NCBI RefSeq assembly: GCF_015708085.1
Contig: NZ_JADNYM010000030.1
Location: 1 to 56,585 of the forward strand
Reading direction: 5' to 3'
Length of the DNA: 56,585 nucleotides
Origin: Arthrobacter terrae
GTDB lineage: Bacteria; Actinomycetota; Actinomycetes; Actinomycetales; Micrococcaceae
In this document: positions 45,560 to 54,900 of the stretch, piece after piece
Numbering within the stretch: the first letter of the stretch is position 1
Layout of the letters: each line of letters opens with the position of its first letter
The notes under the pieces: model-generated
The model's database searches: none
Told to the model about the DNA's origin: nothing
The model's input: the letters and a program-made list of their open reading frames with translations, nothing else
Program-made: the position numbers and the translations under genes

Positions 45560-46396
45560 TTACAGCCGGACTGTTCCCGCGATACAGCTCGTGACGTGTC
45601 CACCAACCCAGATCGTCCCGTTATCCAGGCTTATCTGCACTCGCCCCTGGCGTCCCAGAATGGTTCCCTGGGATGCTGTATAAGGTGGAACGGCCACAGC
45701 TGAGTCGATCAACCACCGCGCAAGGCCAGCATCCAGGCTACCTGTCACGGCGTCTTCCCATACCGGGTCTCCTCCAACGAAGGCACGCACTTCAAATAGG
45801 GTTTCCTCGTTGGATTCATAGGGGCCCACCACGCCAATTTCAAGATCGCCTGCTTTTCCCGGGTTGGGTCGGAGTTCCAAAACCTCCAGCGCGGACGAGA
45901 GCCGGACACCAATCCAGCGGGGACCATTAATCAGCCACGACGCATCGATTATTCGGTCTCGGGAGATACCCAAGATCGAAGCGATTCGACGTACGAGCGG
46001 CTCTTCAACGGGGCCGTAGCGGGTTAGGGGCGGCGCCTGGAATGCTAGCTCACCTTCGGCTGCACGGACCCGGATAAGTCCTGCAGCGCATTCCTGTATG
46101 ACCATCCCGTCGGGCCCTGCAGATCCACCGGCGTCCAACCATGCCCGGGCGGATCCCAGGGTGGGATGGCCGGCAAAGGGCAGTTCTTCCTTGGCGGAGA
46201 AGATTCTCACACGATAATCGGCTCGCGGACTGCTGGGAGCCAGGAGAAACGTAGTTTCAGACAGGTTGGTCCAGTTCGCGAACCGCTGCATTTCAGCGGT
46301 GCTCAAACCATCGCCATCATGAACAACAGCCAAGGCATTTCCCCGGTATGGCTGACGGGAGAAGACATCCACTTCGCTGTATCGTCGCGTTTTCAT
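45560..46396 (-). CDS. PhzF family isomerase-like protein
   Basis: 278 residues of the PhzF/YddE family, a two-domain fold like diaminopimelate epimerase. The family N-terminus (YSEVDVFSRQPYRGNALAVV), the catalytic Glu in NLSETTFLL, FSAKEELPFAGHPTLGSA and the C-terminal DAVTGSLDAGLARWL (usually DPVTGS) are present. There is no phenazine pathway nearby, so the substrate is unknown. It sits between the RDD gene and DUF4191, which are usually adjacent, so it is probably an insertion. A -10 TACAGT lies 6 nt before the ATG. Confidence 0.9.
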   Translation of the reverse strand: MKTRRYSEVDVFSRQPYRGNALAVVHDGDGLSTAEMQRFANWTNLSETTFLLAPSSPRADYRVRIFSAKEELPFAGHPTLGSARAWLDAGGSAGPDGMVIQECAAGLIRVRAAEGELAFQAPPLTRYGPVEEPLVRRIASILGISRDRIIDASWLINGPRWIGVRLSSALEVLELRPNPGKAGDLEIGVVGPYESNEETLFEVRAFVGGDPVWEDAVTGSLDAGLARWLIDSAVAVPPYTASQGTILGRQGRVQISLDNGTIWVGGHVTSCIAGTVRL

Positions 46397-46402
46397 GGCG
46401 CC

Positions 46403-46408
46403 ACTGTA
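46403..46408 (-). promoter_or_regulatory. -10 element of a leaderless phzF-like transcript
   Basis: On the minus strand TACAGT, then GGCGCC, then ATG: a 6-nt spacing and no ribosome site. Confidence 0.55.
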
Positions 46409-46478
46409 ACAGGATTCCTCCGCCGGGCCGTGGTCCCCTAAACCCGGTCCGGGGCGGCCAGGGGGCGGGTTCCTTGGG

Positions 46479-47249
46479 CTAGCGGCCGCGGGCGGCCTTG
46501 CGATCCGGCCGGGCCTTGTTCGGATCGATCCCCTTGGGGATCGGCAGCTTGTTCCCCAAAGACGAGATGCGTTTGTTGACCGCCCCGACCTCGGTCTTGG
46601 TCAGCTCCGGCTTGAACTTCCGCAGCTTCTTCGTCAGCTTCTGCAGCTTGACCTGACCTTCGCCGCGGCCCGTTTCGATTACATGGACGGTGACGTTGGG
46701 GAGGATGCGCTTCAGGCGCTTGCGCTCGGAGTCCACCAAGGTGCGCACCCTGGCGGAGGGGCCTTCAGTGATCAGCACAATGCCCGGCCGGCCGATGGCA
46801 CGGAAGACGACATCCTGTGTCCTCGGGTTAACAGCTACCGGCTGCTCGTCAATAATCCATCCGCGTTTGAGCGTGTTCAACGCAGCTCCCGCCGCACCGG
46901 GTTTACCTTCGATTTGTGCGAACGCTGCGCTCTCGGCGCGTCGGGACAGGACCAGCATCGCCGCGAGCAAGCCCACCGCGATGCCCAGGATCAGACCTGT
47001 TATCCAGTTGCCGTTGAAAACGAAGATCCCCAGAGCCAGTGCCACAATGATGGCCCCAAGGAAGACCAGCAGCATCAGCCACGCCACGTTCGGGTCGTAG
47101 CGGCGGGTCATCTTGAAGATTTCCACCATCTGTTTGATTCGTCCCTGCTTCTTAGGGACGGCAGTGGCGCCACCCTTGGGACGGCGGGAAAACAGCTTAC
47201 GCTTAGGCGCGTCGGGGCTGGTGGCTGCGGAGCTAGAGGATTTGGCCAT
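46479..47249 (-). CDS. DUF4191 membrane protein
   Basis: 256 residues of the actinobacterial DUF4191 family, function unknown. A basic N-terminus (KRKLFSRRPKGG, KKQGRIKQMVEIFKMTRRYD), two adjacent membrane segments (about residues 57-78 and 83-104), then a soluble domain with RGWIIDEQPVAVNPRTQDVV and PGIVLITEGP, and a very basic tail. It normally lies next to lipA, as here. A TAGAAT box lies 10 nt before the ATG, so the message would have only a very short leader. Confidence 0.9.
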   Translation of the reverse strand: MAKSSSSAATSPDAPKRKLFSRRPKGGATAVPKKQGRIKQMVEIFKMTRRYDPNVAWLMLLVFLGAIIVALALGIFVFNGNWITGLILGIAVGLLAAMLVLSRRAESAAFAQIEGKPGAAGAALNTLKRGWIIDEQPVAVNPRTQDVVFRAIGRPGIVLITEGPSARVRTLVDSERKRLKRILPNVTVHVIETGRGEGQVKLQKLTKKLRKFKPELTKTEVGAVNKRISSLGNKLPIPKGIDPNKARPDRKAARGR

Positions 47250-47281
47250 AGTGGGACTAATTCTATCCGTAATTGGAGCTC

Positions 47282-48286
47282 TTAGTGTGCGGCCAGAAGG
47301 GTGGCCGCCTCTTGGCGGGTGGATCCCGAATCGGCGATGTGCGCTAGTTCCTCCGGTATCGTCAGACCCTTTTTACGCATAGCCGTTGCCCACAGCCGTC
47401 CGGCGCGGTAGGACGAGCGCACCAACGGCCCAGCCATTACACCGAGGAAGCCGATTTCCTCGGCTTCCTGCGCCAGTTCCACGAATTCCTGCGGCTTGAC
47501 CCACCGGTCCACCGGGTGGTGACGCTCGCTGGGGCGCAGATATTGATTAATGGTGATCAGGTCGCAGCCTGCCTCGTGCAGATCGCGCAACGCCAAGGAA
47601 ACTTCCTCCCGCGTTTCCCCCATGCCGAGGATCAAATTGGATTTGGTCACCATGCCCAGATCGCGTCCTTGCGTAATGACTCCCAGCGACCGCTCATAGC
47701 GGAACGCAGGGCGGATGCTCTTGAAAATACGCGGAACCGTCTCGACATTGTGCGCAAAGACCTCTGGCCGCGAATCACAGATGGCCGCAATGTGCTCGGG
47801 TTTTCCGGAGAAATCCGGAATGAGGATTTCGACGCCGGTGCCAGGGTTGAGCTCGTGAATCTTGCGGACCGTTTCGGCGTACAGCCAGACTCCCTCATCC
47901 GGGAGATCGTCGCGCGCAACTCCCGTGACAGTGGCGTAACGCAGCTCCATCGCCTTGACCGAACGGGCCACCTTGGTGGGCTCAAAGCGGTCCAGCGGCG
48001 AAGGCTTCCCCGTATCGATCTGACAAAAGTCGCAGCGTCGGGTGCACTGCGCTCCACCGATCAGGAACGTAGCCTCTTTGTCTTCCCAGCACTCAAAAAT
48101 GTTAGGGCAGCCGGCTTCCTCGCAGACCGTGTGCAGCCCCTCCTTCTTCACCAGGTTTTTCAAGCCGATGTATTCCGGTCCCATCTTGACCTTGGCCTTG
48201 ATCCAGTCGGGCTTACGCTCGACGGGCGTTTCGGAGTTGCGCTGTTCAATGCGCAACATCTTGCGGCCTTCCGGTGCCAAGGTCAC
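47282..48286 (-). CDS. lipA: Lipoyl synthase
   Basis: Radical SAM enzyme that inserts two sulfur atoms into protein-bound octanoyl groups. 334 residues from GTG 48286, which has AAGGAG 8 nt upstream and overlaps the lipB stop (GTGA). Two iron-sulfur clusters are supported: the auxiliary [12 protein letters not shown] motif and the radical-SAM CTRRCDFC motif (CX3CX2C), plus the C-terminal RSSYRAG serine ligand. The frame extends 14 codons further upstream into lipB, but that is not used. Confidence 0.96.
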   Translation of the reverse strand: MTLAPEGRKMLRIEQRNSETPVERKPDWIKAKVKMGPEYIGLKNLVKKEGLHTVCEEAGCPNIFECWEDKEATFLIGGAQCTRRCDFCQIDTGKPSPLDRFEPTKVARSVKAMELRYATVTGVARDDLPDEGVWLYAETVRKIHELNPGTGVEILIPDFSGKPEHIAAICDSRPEVFAHNVETVPRIFKSIRPAFRYERSLGVITQGRDLGMVTKSNLILGMGETREEVSLALRDLHEAGCDLITINQYLRPSERHHPVDRWVKPQEFVELAQEAEEIGFLGVMAGPLVRSSYRAGRLWATAMRKKGLTIPEELAHIADSGSTRQEAATLLAAH

Positions 48287-48999
48287 AGTAGAACTCCTTC
48301 TGCCGGTGCCGGTCCGGTGGGGCCGCATCCGATCGCGTCATGGTGAACGTCCGGGACAATGAGCGCCCCTTCGTACTTGTAAAATTCCTCTTTGATACGA
48401 GCCGTCAAATCCGCCGGGCAAACGTCCAGGCCGGTCTCGGCGGCAATGGATGTGGTGCCGGCGTCCGTGATCCCGCAGGCAATGATTTTTGAATACGGAG
48501 CCAGATCATTGTTGCAGTTAATGGCAAAGCCGTGCATTGTGACGCCCTCGTGCACGCGGATGCCAATGGCCGCAATCTTGCGAGTAGGTCCCTTGCCATC
48601 GGCTTCGATCCAGATACCTGCCCGTCCTTCAACCCGGCTGACCAACAAGGAATAGCCGCTCAGTACGTTAATGATGATTTCCTCGAGGATGCGGACGTAT
48701 TCGCGGATACCATGCGGATCCCGCAACGCCAGGATCGGATACCCCACCAGCTGCCCAGGACCGTGCCAGGTCAATTTGCCGCCGCGGTCGACCGCAATAA
48801 CCGGCGTGCCGTCTAGCGGCCTTTCGTGATCCTCAGTCCGCTTGCCGGCGGTGTAAACGGCCGCGTGCTCCAGCAGCAGAACGGTGCTCGACGCACGGGA
48901 GGCGAGGACGTCGCCGTGCAGCGTGCGCTGCAGATCCCACGCCTGTGTGTAATTTACGAAGTCCGGTGCGAAACCGATCTCGGCGAACTCAAGAGTCAT
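48283..48999 (-). CDS. lipB: Octanoyl-[ACP]:protein N-octanoyltransferase
   Basis: Transfers octanoate from acyl carrier protein to lipoyl domains, the step before LipA. 238 residues. Signatures: [42 protein letters not shown] (catalytic Lys) and [22 protein letters not shown] (catalytic Cys; PCGI is more usual). ATG 48999 is chosen at the conserved TLEFAEIGF start; a TACCCT box lies 7 nt upstream, so the transcript may be leaderless. It overlaps lipA by GTGA. Confidence 0.95.
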   Translation of the reverse strand: MTLEFAEIGFAPDFVNYTQAWDLQRTLHGDVLASRASSTVLLLEHAAVYTAGKRTEDHERPLDGTPVIAVDRGGKLTWHGPGQLVGYPILALRDPHGIREYVRILEEIIINVLSGYSLLVSRVEGRAGIWIEADGKGPTRKIAAIGIRVHEGVTMHGFAINCNNDLAPYSKIIACGITDAGTTSIAAETGLDVCPADLTARIKEEFYKYEGALIVPDVHHDAIGCGPTGPAPAEGVLL

Positions 49000-49006
49000 G
49001 AAGTCA

Positions 49007-49012
49007 AGGGTA
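49007..49012 (-). promoter_or_regulatory. Possible -10 of a leaderless lipB transcript
   Basis: On the minus strand TACCCT lies 7 nt before the lipB ATG. The spacing is one base longer than in the clearer cases. Confidence 0.35.
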
Positions 49013-49092
49013 GACCTCTTGAACCGCATGCCTAAATCCATTTGACGGCATTCGACCTGTGGATAACTTCTGCAGTCGGGCCGGATTTGGGC

Positions 49093-49098
49093 TATTCC
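49093..49098 (+). promoter_or_regulatory. Possible -10 of a leaderless kinase transcript
   Basis: TATTCC lies exactly 6 nt before ATG 49105. The last base is not the usual T, so this is weaker than the other cases. Confidence 0.35.
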
Positions 49099-49104
49099 TG
49101 AGAT

Positions 49105-50964
49105 ATGGATATTTTGCCGTGGGAAGAAACTCCCAGCGCCGGGTTCCACGACGGGCTGACTGTCGGGTGCGACGACGGGCTGGTCGCCGCTCCGATCCTG
49201 CCGGGGTATCGTCCTGAACGACTGCTCGGAACCGGGGCGACCGCGCACGTCTGGTTGGTGCAGCATGAAGGAACGGGCGAACTCCTGGCCGCGAAGTGCT
49301 ACCCGCCTGCCCGTGGAGATGTTAAAGCCGCAGATGTTAGAACCGCAGATGTTAAGGCTGCAGTTGTGGCAGCCGCAGATGTGGAAGCCGCAGACGCGGC
49401 AGATGAACTACGATCCGGCCCGGCATTGCTGCGCGAACTGCGTATCCTGGCAAATTTTCGCCATGAACATCTGCTGACAGCCCGGGGTGCCATTGAACTG
49501 TCCGGCGGCTGGCACGGCGGTAGGGCGCTGCTGATGGACTATGCGCCAGGGGGATCCTTGGCGGGCCTGATCGCCATCCGCGGACGAATCAGCGTCGGTG
49601 AGGTCGTCACCGTTCTCACTCCGCTGGCCCACGTGCTGGGTTACCTGCACGGTGAGGGGGTCGCACACGGTGATGTTTCGCCCGGCAATGTGCTCTTCAC
49701 CGCCCAGGGCAAACCGATGCTGGCTGACTTTGGCGTCGCCAGAATGGTGGGAGAGGCCGGTCGATCCCACTACGGGACCCCGGGATTCTTTGCAGCAATC
49801 CGCCGCGATCGGGAGGCCTCAAGGTTACGCGGTGCCGCCGAACGCGGTGACCTCCTCAACGCTGATACCCATTTGGCTTTGGATACCACGGCCGATGTCT
49901 ATGCTGCGGCGGCCGTAGGCTGGTACGCCCTGACCGGCCAGGTGCCCGGGGATACGGACTCGAGACCGCCGCTTTCAGCATTTGTGCCCGATGTGCCGGA
50001 GGAGCTTGCTGCTGCCCTTGAAGCAGGATTACAGCAGACGCCCTCCCGTCGCCCCACAGCGATGGAATTCGCCCAGGCCGTATACCGCAGCGCTCCGGCT
50101 GCACCTATCGATTTGTCCAGCGCCGTTCATCCCAGTGTCCTGCCGGACCTGCTGACGCGTCGAAAGGTGCCGGTGCCGCGCGTTCGATGGCACAAGCCGT
50201 GGGACTGGATATGCCGGCGCATGCCTGCCGGTCACCGTTGGCCAACGGTTCGGCGAAACGGCAGAGGAGTCGGCTCCGCCAAGGACCGCAACGCCCGGCA
50301 CAGGGAACATCCGCGCGGCAATCGACGGCGCGGGCGCTCCCGGCCAGTGGCGGCTGCCGCCGGTGGACGAAATCTGCACAACAGGATCGCCCGGAGGATC
50401 CGTGCTGTTGCGGCTGCACTGGTCCTACTGTTGCTGGCGGCGGCAGGCATGCTGATGTGGGGGCCGATGCCGCCGGGGCCGCTGGCGCCGGCAGACCTCG
50501 ACACGGAAGCCACCGCGCCGCACGATGCGCTGTTGTCCTTGGCCGTTCCGGAAAGTATTCGGACCAGGCTCGCTTCCAACGCGCCGGCCGAGGCCCTTGG
50601 CGCACTGGCGTGGCTGCGGTCCTACGCCTTTTCATCCGGCCAGCCCGCATTGCTGCAGCATGTCGACGCCAGCGACTCGCCCGCGTCGGCAGCGGATCAG
50701 GATGTTGCCGCGGCACTGCAGCAAAAGGGGCATGTGCTGAGCGGGTTGGAAAGCCAGGTCCTCAACGTCACCGAATTAGCCGGCGAACTTCCCGACCTGG
50801 CAGAACTTAGCGCCACCACCGTGACCAGCGGTTTCGTCGAGCAGGACGGGCGGGGTGTGGTGGTCCGGTCCCAGCCCGACGCCGTCACACAGCATCTGTT
50901 GTTTGTGCTCAAGCGGGAACAGGGGCACTGGCGAATTGCCGAGGTTCACCAGCCCCGCCCCTAA
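49105..50964 (+). CDS. Ser/Thr protein kinase-like protein with membrane anchor
   Basis: 619 residues. Kinase domain (about 30-330): glycine loop LLGTGATAHVW, Lys64 in LLAAKCY, helix-C Glu111, catalytic loop HGDVSPGN (Asp190, Asn195) and DFG (208-210). The usual HRDLKPxN Arg is Gly and Lys is Ser, and the APE motif is replaced (GTPGFFAAIRRD), so activity may be low or altered. Six 5-residue repeats (71-100) are inserted between Lys64 and Glu111. A basic region (360-430), one membrane segment (435-455) and an outside domain follow. No PASTA repeats. Target unknown. Confidence 0.85.
   Translation: MDILPWEETPSAGFHDGLTVGCDDGLVAAPILPGYRPERLLGTGATAHVWLVQHEGTGELLAAKCYPPARGDVKAADVRTADVKAAVVAAADVEAADAADELRSGPALLRELRILANFRHEHLLTARGAIELSGGWHGGRALLMDYAPGGSLAGLIAIRGRISVGEVVTVLTPLAHVLGYLHGEGVAHGDVSPGNVLFTAQGKPMLADFGVARMVGEAGRSHYGTPGFFAAIRRDREASRLRGAAERGDLLNADTHLALDTTADVYAAAAVGWYALTGQVPGDTDSRPPLSAFVPDVPEELAAALEAGLQQTPSRRPTAMEFAQAVYRSAPAAPIDLSSAVHPSVLPDLLTRRKVPVPRVRWHKPWDWICRRMPAGHRWPTVRRNGRGVGSAKDRNARHREHPRGNRRRGRSRPVAAAAGGRNLHNRIARRIRAVAAALVLLLLAAAGMLMWGPMPPGPLAPADLDTEATAPHDALLSLAVPESIRTRLASNAPAEALGALAWLRSYAFSSGQPALLQHVDASDSPASAADQDVAAALQQKGHVLSGLESQVLNVTELAGELPDLAELSATTVTSGFVEQDGRGVVVRSQPDAVTQHLLFVLKREQGHWRIAEVHQPRP
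49315..49404 (+). repeat. 6 x 15-bp tandem repeat inside the kinase domain
   Basis: In-frame units encode GDVKA, ADVRT, ADVKA, AVVAA, ADVEA, ADAAD at residues 71-100, between the beta-3 Lys and the helix-C Glu. The total is 90 bp. Confidence 0.9.
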
Positions 50965-50970
50965 TAGCCG

Positions 50971-51882
50971 CTAAGCAACGGGCGATTCTGCCGAGCCCGT
51001 CACCCATGCCGCGACGACGGCCGCCGTCGGATGCTGGAAGGTAAATCCGTGCTCGAGTAGTACGCCTGGGACGGCACGGATGCTGGTCAGCAGCATCTCT
51101 TCTGCCATCTTTCCCAGCAGCGTGGTCAGCACCAGCTTCGGAACACGCAGACGCGATGGCTTGCCCAGCGCCTTACCCAGTTCCGCTGTCAGCGTTCCGA
51201 CCTGGACCGGCTCGGGTGCGCAAAAGTTCACTGGACCGTGGATATCGTTATGCAGCAGGAATTCCATTGCGGAGACGTAGTCCGGCAGGGAAATCCATGG
51301 CCAGTACTGTCGTCCGCTGCCGAGCGGGCCACCGAGGCCGACCTTCATGGGCAACAGCAGCTTCCCGATCGCACCACCGCGGCGCGCCACGACGACCCCG
51401 GTGCGCATGAGGACAGTGCGGACCTCTTGGGGGGCGGCACTTGCGGCGTCCTCCCATCGGCGGCAGATATCGGCCAGCAAAGACTTTTCCGCAGAAGGAA
51501 ACGACTCGTCTACGGGGGTTGCATCCGACTCGCCGTAGTACCCCGTTGCCGACTGGCTGAGGAAGACGGACGGAGGCGTGTCCATCCGCGCCATGGCTCG
51601 AACCAAGGTCCTGGTTGGATCCACCCGTGATTCATACAGCGTTTCGATATAGCTGCGCGTCCACGGACGGTTAGCCAGCCCTGCGCCGGAAAGGTTGATC
51701 ACCGCTTCTATACCTTCCAGCTGCCGCGGATCCAGCTCCTGCCCAGCGGGGTCCCACTGCACTTCGTCCGGACCCTGGGACTGGCGACGAACGAGTTTTA
51801 TAACGTGGTGGCCCGCACGGGTGAGCGCTACGCAGCTAGCAGAGCCCAGCAGGCCCGAAGCACCGGAGATAAGGATTCGCAT
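50971..51882 (-). CDS. TIGR01777 family NAD-dependent epimerase-like protein
   Basis: 303 residues of the atypical SDR family related to YfcH and SDR39U1. The NAD(P)-binding ILISGASGLLGSASCVAL glycine motif is at the N-terminus, followed by VINLSGAGLANRPWTRSYIE, LSQSATGYYG (Ser and Tyr of the active region), and the C-terminal DUF1731 domain (VPKLVLTTLLGKMAEEMLLT). The reaction is not known for the family. It is convergent with the kinase gene (6 nt between stops) and divergent from the Tricorn gene. Confidence 0.92.
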   Translation of the reverse strand: MRILISGASGLLGSASCVALTRAGHHVIKLVRRQSQGPDEVQWDPAGQELDPRQLEGIEAVINLSGAGLANRPWTRSYIETLYESRVDPTRTLVRAMARMDTPPSVFLSQSATGYYGESDATPVDESFPSAEKSLLADICRRWEDAASAAPQEVRTVLMRTGVVVARRGGAIGKLLLPMKVGLGGPLGSGRQYWPWISLPDYVSAMEFLLHNDIHGPVNFCAPEPVQVGTLTAELGKALGKPSRLRVPKLVLTTLLGKMAEEMLLTSIRAVPGVLLEHGFTFQHPTAAVVAAWVTGSAESPVA

Positions 51883-51971
51883 GCTTCATCACATCACGGA
51901 GTCCGCCCGGGGCGAAAGACTGTGCTGACGGAGCGACGGTTCATTCCCTCCAGTCCCTGTGAGGGTGTGGC

Positions 51972-51977
51972 TAAGAT
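51972..51977 (+). promoter_or_regulatory. -10 element of a leaderless Tricorn transcript
   Basis: TAAGAT lies exactly 6 nt before ATG 51984; no ribosome site is present. Confidence 0.6.
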
Positions 51978-51983
51978 CGGACA

Positions 51984-54900
51984 ATGAGCTCTTCCAGCTA
52001 TTTCCGTTTTCCGCACGTGTACGAGGACATGGTCACGTTCGTGGCCGAGGACGACGTTTGGGTGGCGTCGCTCGGTGGGGGCCGCGCCTGGCGGGTGTCG
52101 TCCCTTCAGCTCCCGGCAAGGAACCCGCGATTCTCCCCGGACGGCAGCCATTTGGTGTGGACGGTGATCCAAGGGGCGGCGCCGGAGGTGGTCAGCTCGG
52201 CGGTTGACGGAGGTGACTTCCGCCGACTGACGTATTTTGGACATCCGAGCACGAAGGTCAAAGGCTTCACCGCCATCGGGGATGTCTTGGTGACGAGCGC
52301 TTTTGAGCAGGCAGAAAGCCGTCACACCTGGGCCTATGCAGTGAAAGCGGACGGGTCCGGCCGTAGCGTGCTGCCATACGGGCCGGTCGAGTCCGTCGCC
52401 TTCGGTCCGGAAATCGGAGACGAGCGACCCGTCGTCGTTTCTTCGGTATTGTCCCGCGAACCGGCCTGGTGGAAACGGTACCGCGGCGGCACCGGCGGGA
52501 AGCTGTGGATCGATGCAGATGGATCGGGGGAATTTTCCAGACTCGTACCCGAGCTGGACGGCAATCTGACCGACCCAATGTGGATTGGGGACCGCATTGC
52601 GTTCCTTTCCGATCACGAGGGATACGGCAACGTTTACTCCGTCCGGCCTGACGGCGAAGGGCTGCAGCGGCACACGGACCACGAGGGGTTTTACGTCCGA
52701 CATGCCGCAACTGACGGACAACGGATAGTTTTCGAGTCCGCCGGCGGTCTGTTCCTGCTGCCGGGCCTCGACGCCGAACCGGTCAAGCTGGAGATCACGC
52801 TGGGTTCAGCCTCCACCGGACGCCGACCGCGGCCGCTGAACGTCAGCGAGCACCTGGGCCAGGTCATGCCCGACGAAACTGGCAGGGCCAGTGCCGTGGA
52901 GGCCCACGGCACAGCGCACTGGTTGACGCACCGTGACGGTCCCTCAAGGATTTTGGAGGCAACCCCCGGCGTTCGGGCCCGGCTGGTCCGGCCGCTGGGT
53001 CGCGGGAAGGTCATTTACGTTGCCGATCACGGCGGCGTCGAGGCGCTTTACCTCAAAGACGTTTCCGGCGGCGTTGCCGAGAATTCCGCCGCTGCCCTTC
53101 CCGGGTACGAGCGGTCCGGCCAGGAGCTGGCCGGCCACACAGTGACGCAGGTTTCCACGGTGCCGAAGGACGAACTGCCTCGGCCCATCTCAGCCGCCGC
53201 GGTCAATCAGGGCAGCACGCTAACCGCTGCAAACCCGGCACCGCAGCACGACGCCCCGAAATTTGACCAGCCCACGGGTGGGACAGGCTCGCCAGAGCGC
53301 TCGCAGGCGTCGGTATACGCCGATGGCGCGGCAGCGGCGGCCAGCTCCGCACCGGCGAAGGACGCTAAAACGCCGGGCGTTCCGGACACATCGACGAAGC
53401 GGATCGATTATGCGGGCATCACCCGGGCCAGTGAGATCGCTGCCAGTCCGGACGGCCGATTTGCGGCCATCGGAACCGAACTCGGCGCCGTACTGCTCCT
53501 GGACGTTACAGCGGAAACGCTGCGGGAGGTCGCAAACACCGATACCGGGGCAATTGGTGAACTTGTCTTCAGCCCCGACTCTGCCTGGTTACTGTGGGCC
53601 GAACCCGTCGGCGCGGATACCGACCGCTCCCGGTTACGGCTGGTCAGCGTTGAGGTAAGAGCAGTTGAGGCGGACCCAGTTGGGAAAAACACGCCGATCA
53701 TCGAACTGACTGACGGACGGTTTGCCGATCACGGTGCGGCTTTCACCCAGGACGGGCGCTTCATTGCTTTTCTGTCCCAGCGCAGCTTCGACCCCGTCTA
53801 TGACACACATGGATTTGACCTCAGTTTCCCCTCGTCCACCAAACCGTTCCTGATCGCACTCGCCGCAAATACGCCGTCGCCCTTTGGTCCTTCGGTGGAA
53901 GGTACCGAGGCCGAGCCGGACGCGCTGACATCGGTCCGCGGTCAGCCGATGGCGCTCGTGGTCCACGCGCAGGGAATTGCCGACCGGCTCATTCCGGTCC
54001 CGGTTCCGCAGGGCAACTACGAAAAGCTCAGTGTTGCGGATGGAGCGTTACTTTGGCTGGCGGGTGCAGGTGAGGGTGTCACCGGGGACGGTCGGGCTGC
54101 CACAACGGATGAGCCTGCAGCCCAGCGGCTGGAACGATTCGATATTGCAAAGCGGGAGCTCAGTACGCTGGTGCCGACGCTTAGCGCCTATCAGGTGACC
54201 GGAGACGGCAAGCGGATCCTAGTGGTGCACGAGAACAAGGTTCGTATGGTTCCAGCTAATGCGAAGGTTGAGGAGAGCGCCCCGGAGAGCGTCGCAGTGG
54301 ACCTGAGCCGCGTCCGCGTCCAGCTGGAGCCGCTGAAGGTCTGGGGTCAGGCGTTTGACGAAGCGTGGCGTCTGCAAAGGGATTTCTACTGGACCGCCGA
54401 CATGGCCGGGATCGACTGGCAGGGTGTTTATGACCGGTACAGGCCGCTGGTGGACAAACTGGGCTCCCACGATGATCTGGTTGATTTACTCTGGGAAATG
54501 CACGGTGAATTGGGCACCTCGCATGCCTACGTCACGCCGAAACCAGTCACCGAGGCGGACTCAGGCGAGCAGGGGAGGCTTGGCGCTGACTTCAAACGTA
54601 CGCACCAGGGTTGGGAAGTCCAACGGGTCCTGCCCGGAGAATCCTCGGATCCGCAGGCCCGTTCGCCGTTGGCTGCGCCCGGTGCCGGTGTGCTTGAGGG
54701 CGATGTACTCCTGCGGATCGACGGCGTGGACGTGCCTGAGGAAGGACCCGAAACACTTCTGGTCGGCGCCGCGGAGAAGACCGTGGAATTAACCGTGCGC
54801 AACGGCAGCGGACACGCTGGAGCCGCGAACGACGGCGGCGCAGGCATGGTGCGCCGGATCGCCGTCGTGCCCATAAAGGACGAGGAACGGTTGCGCTACC

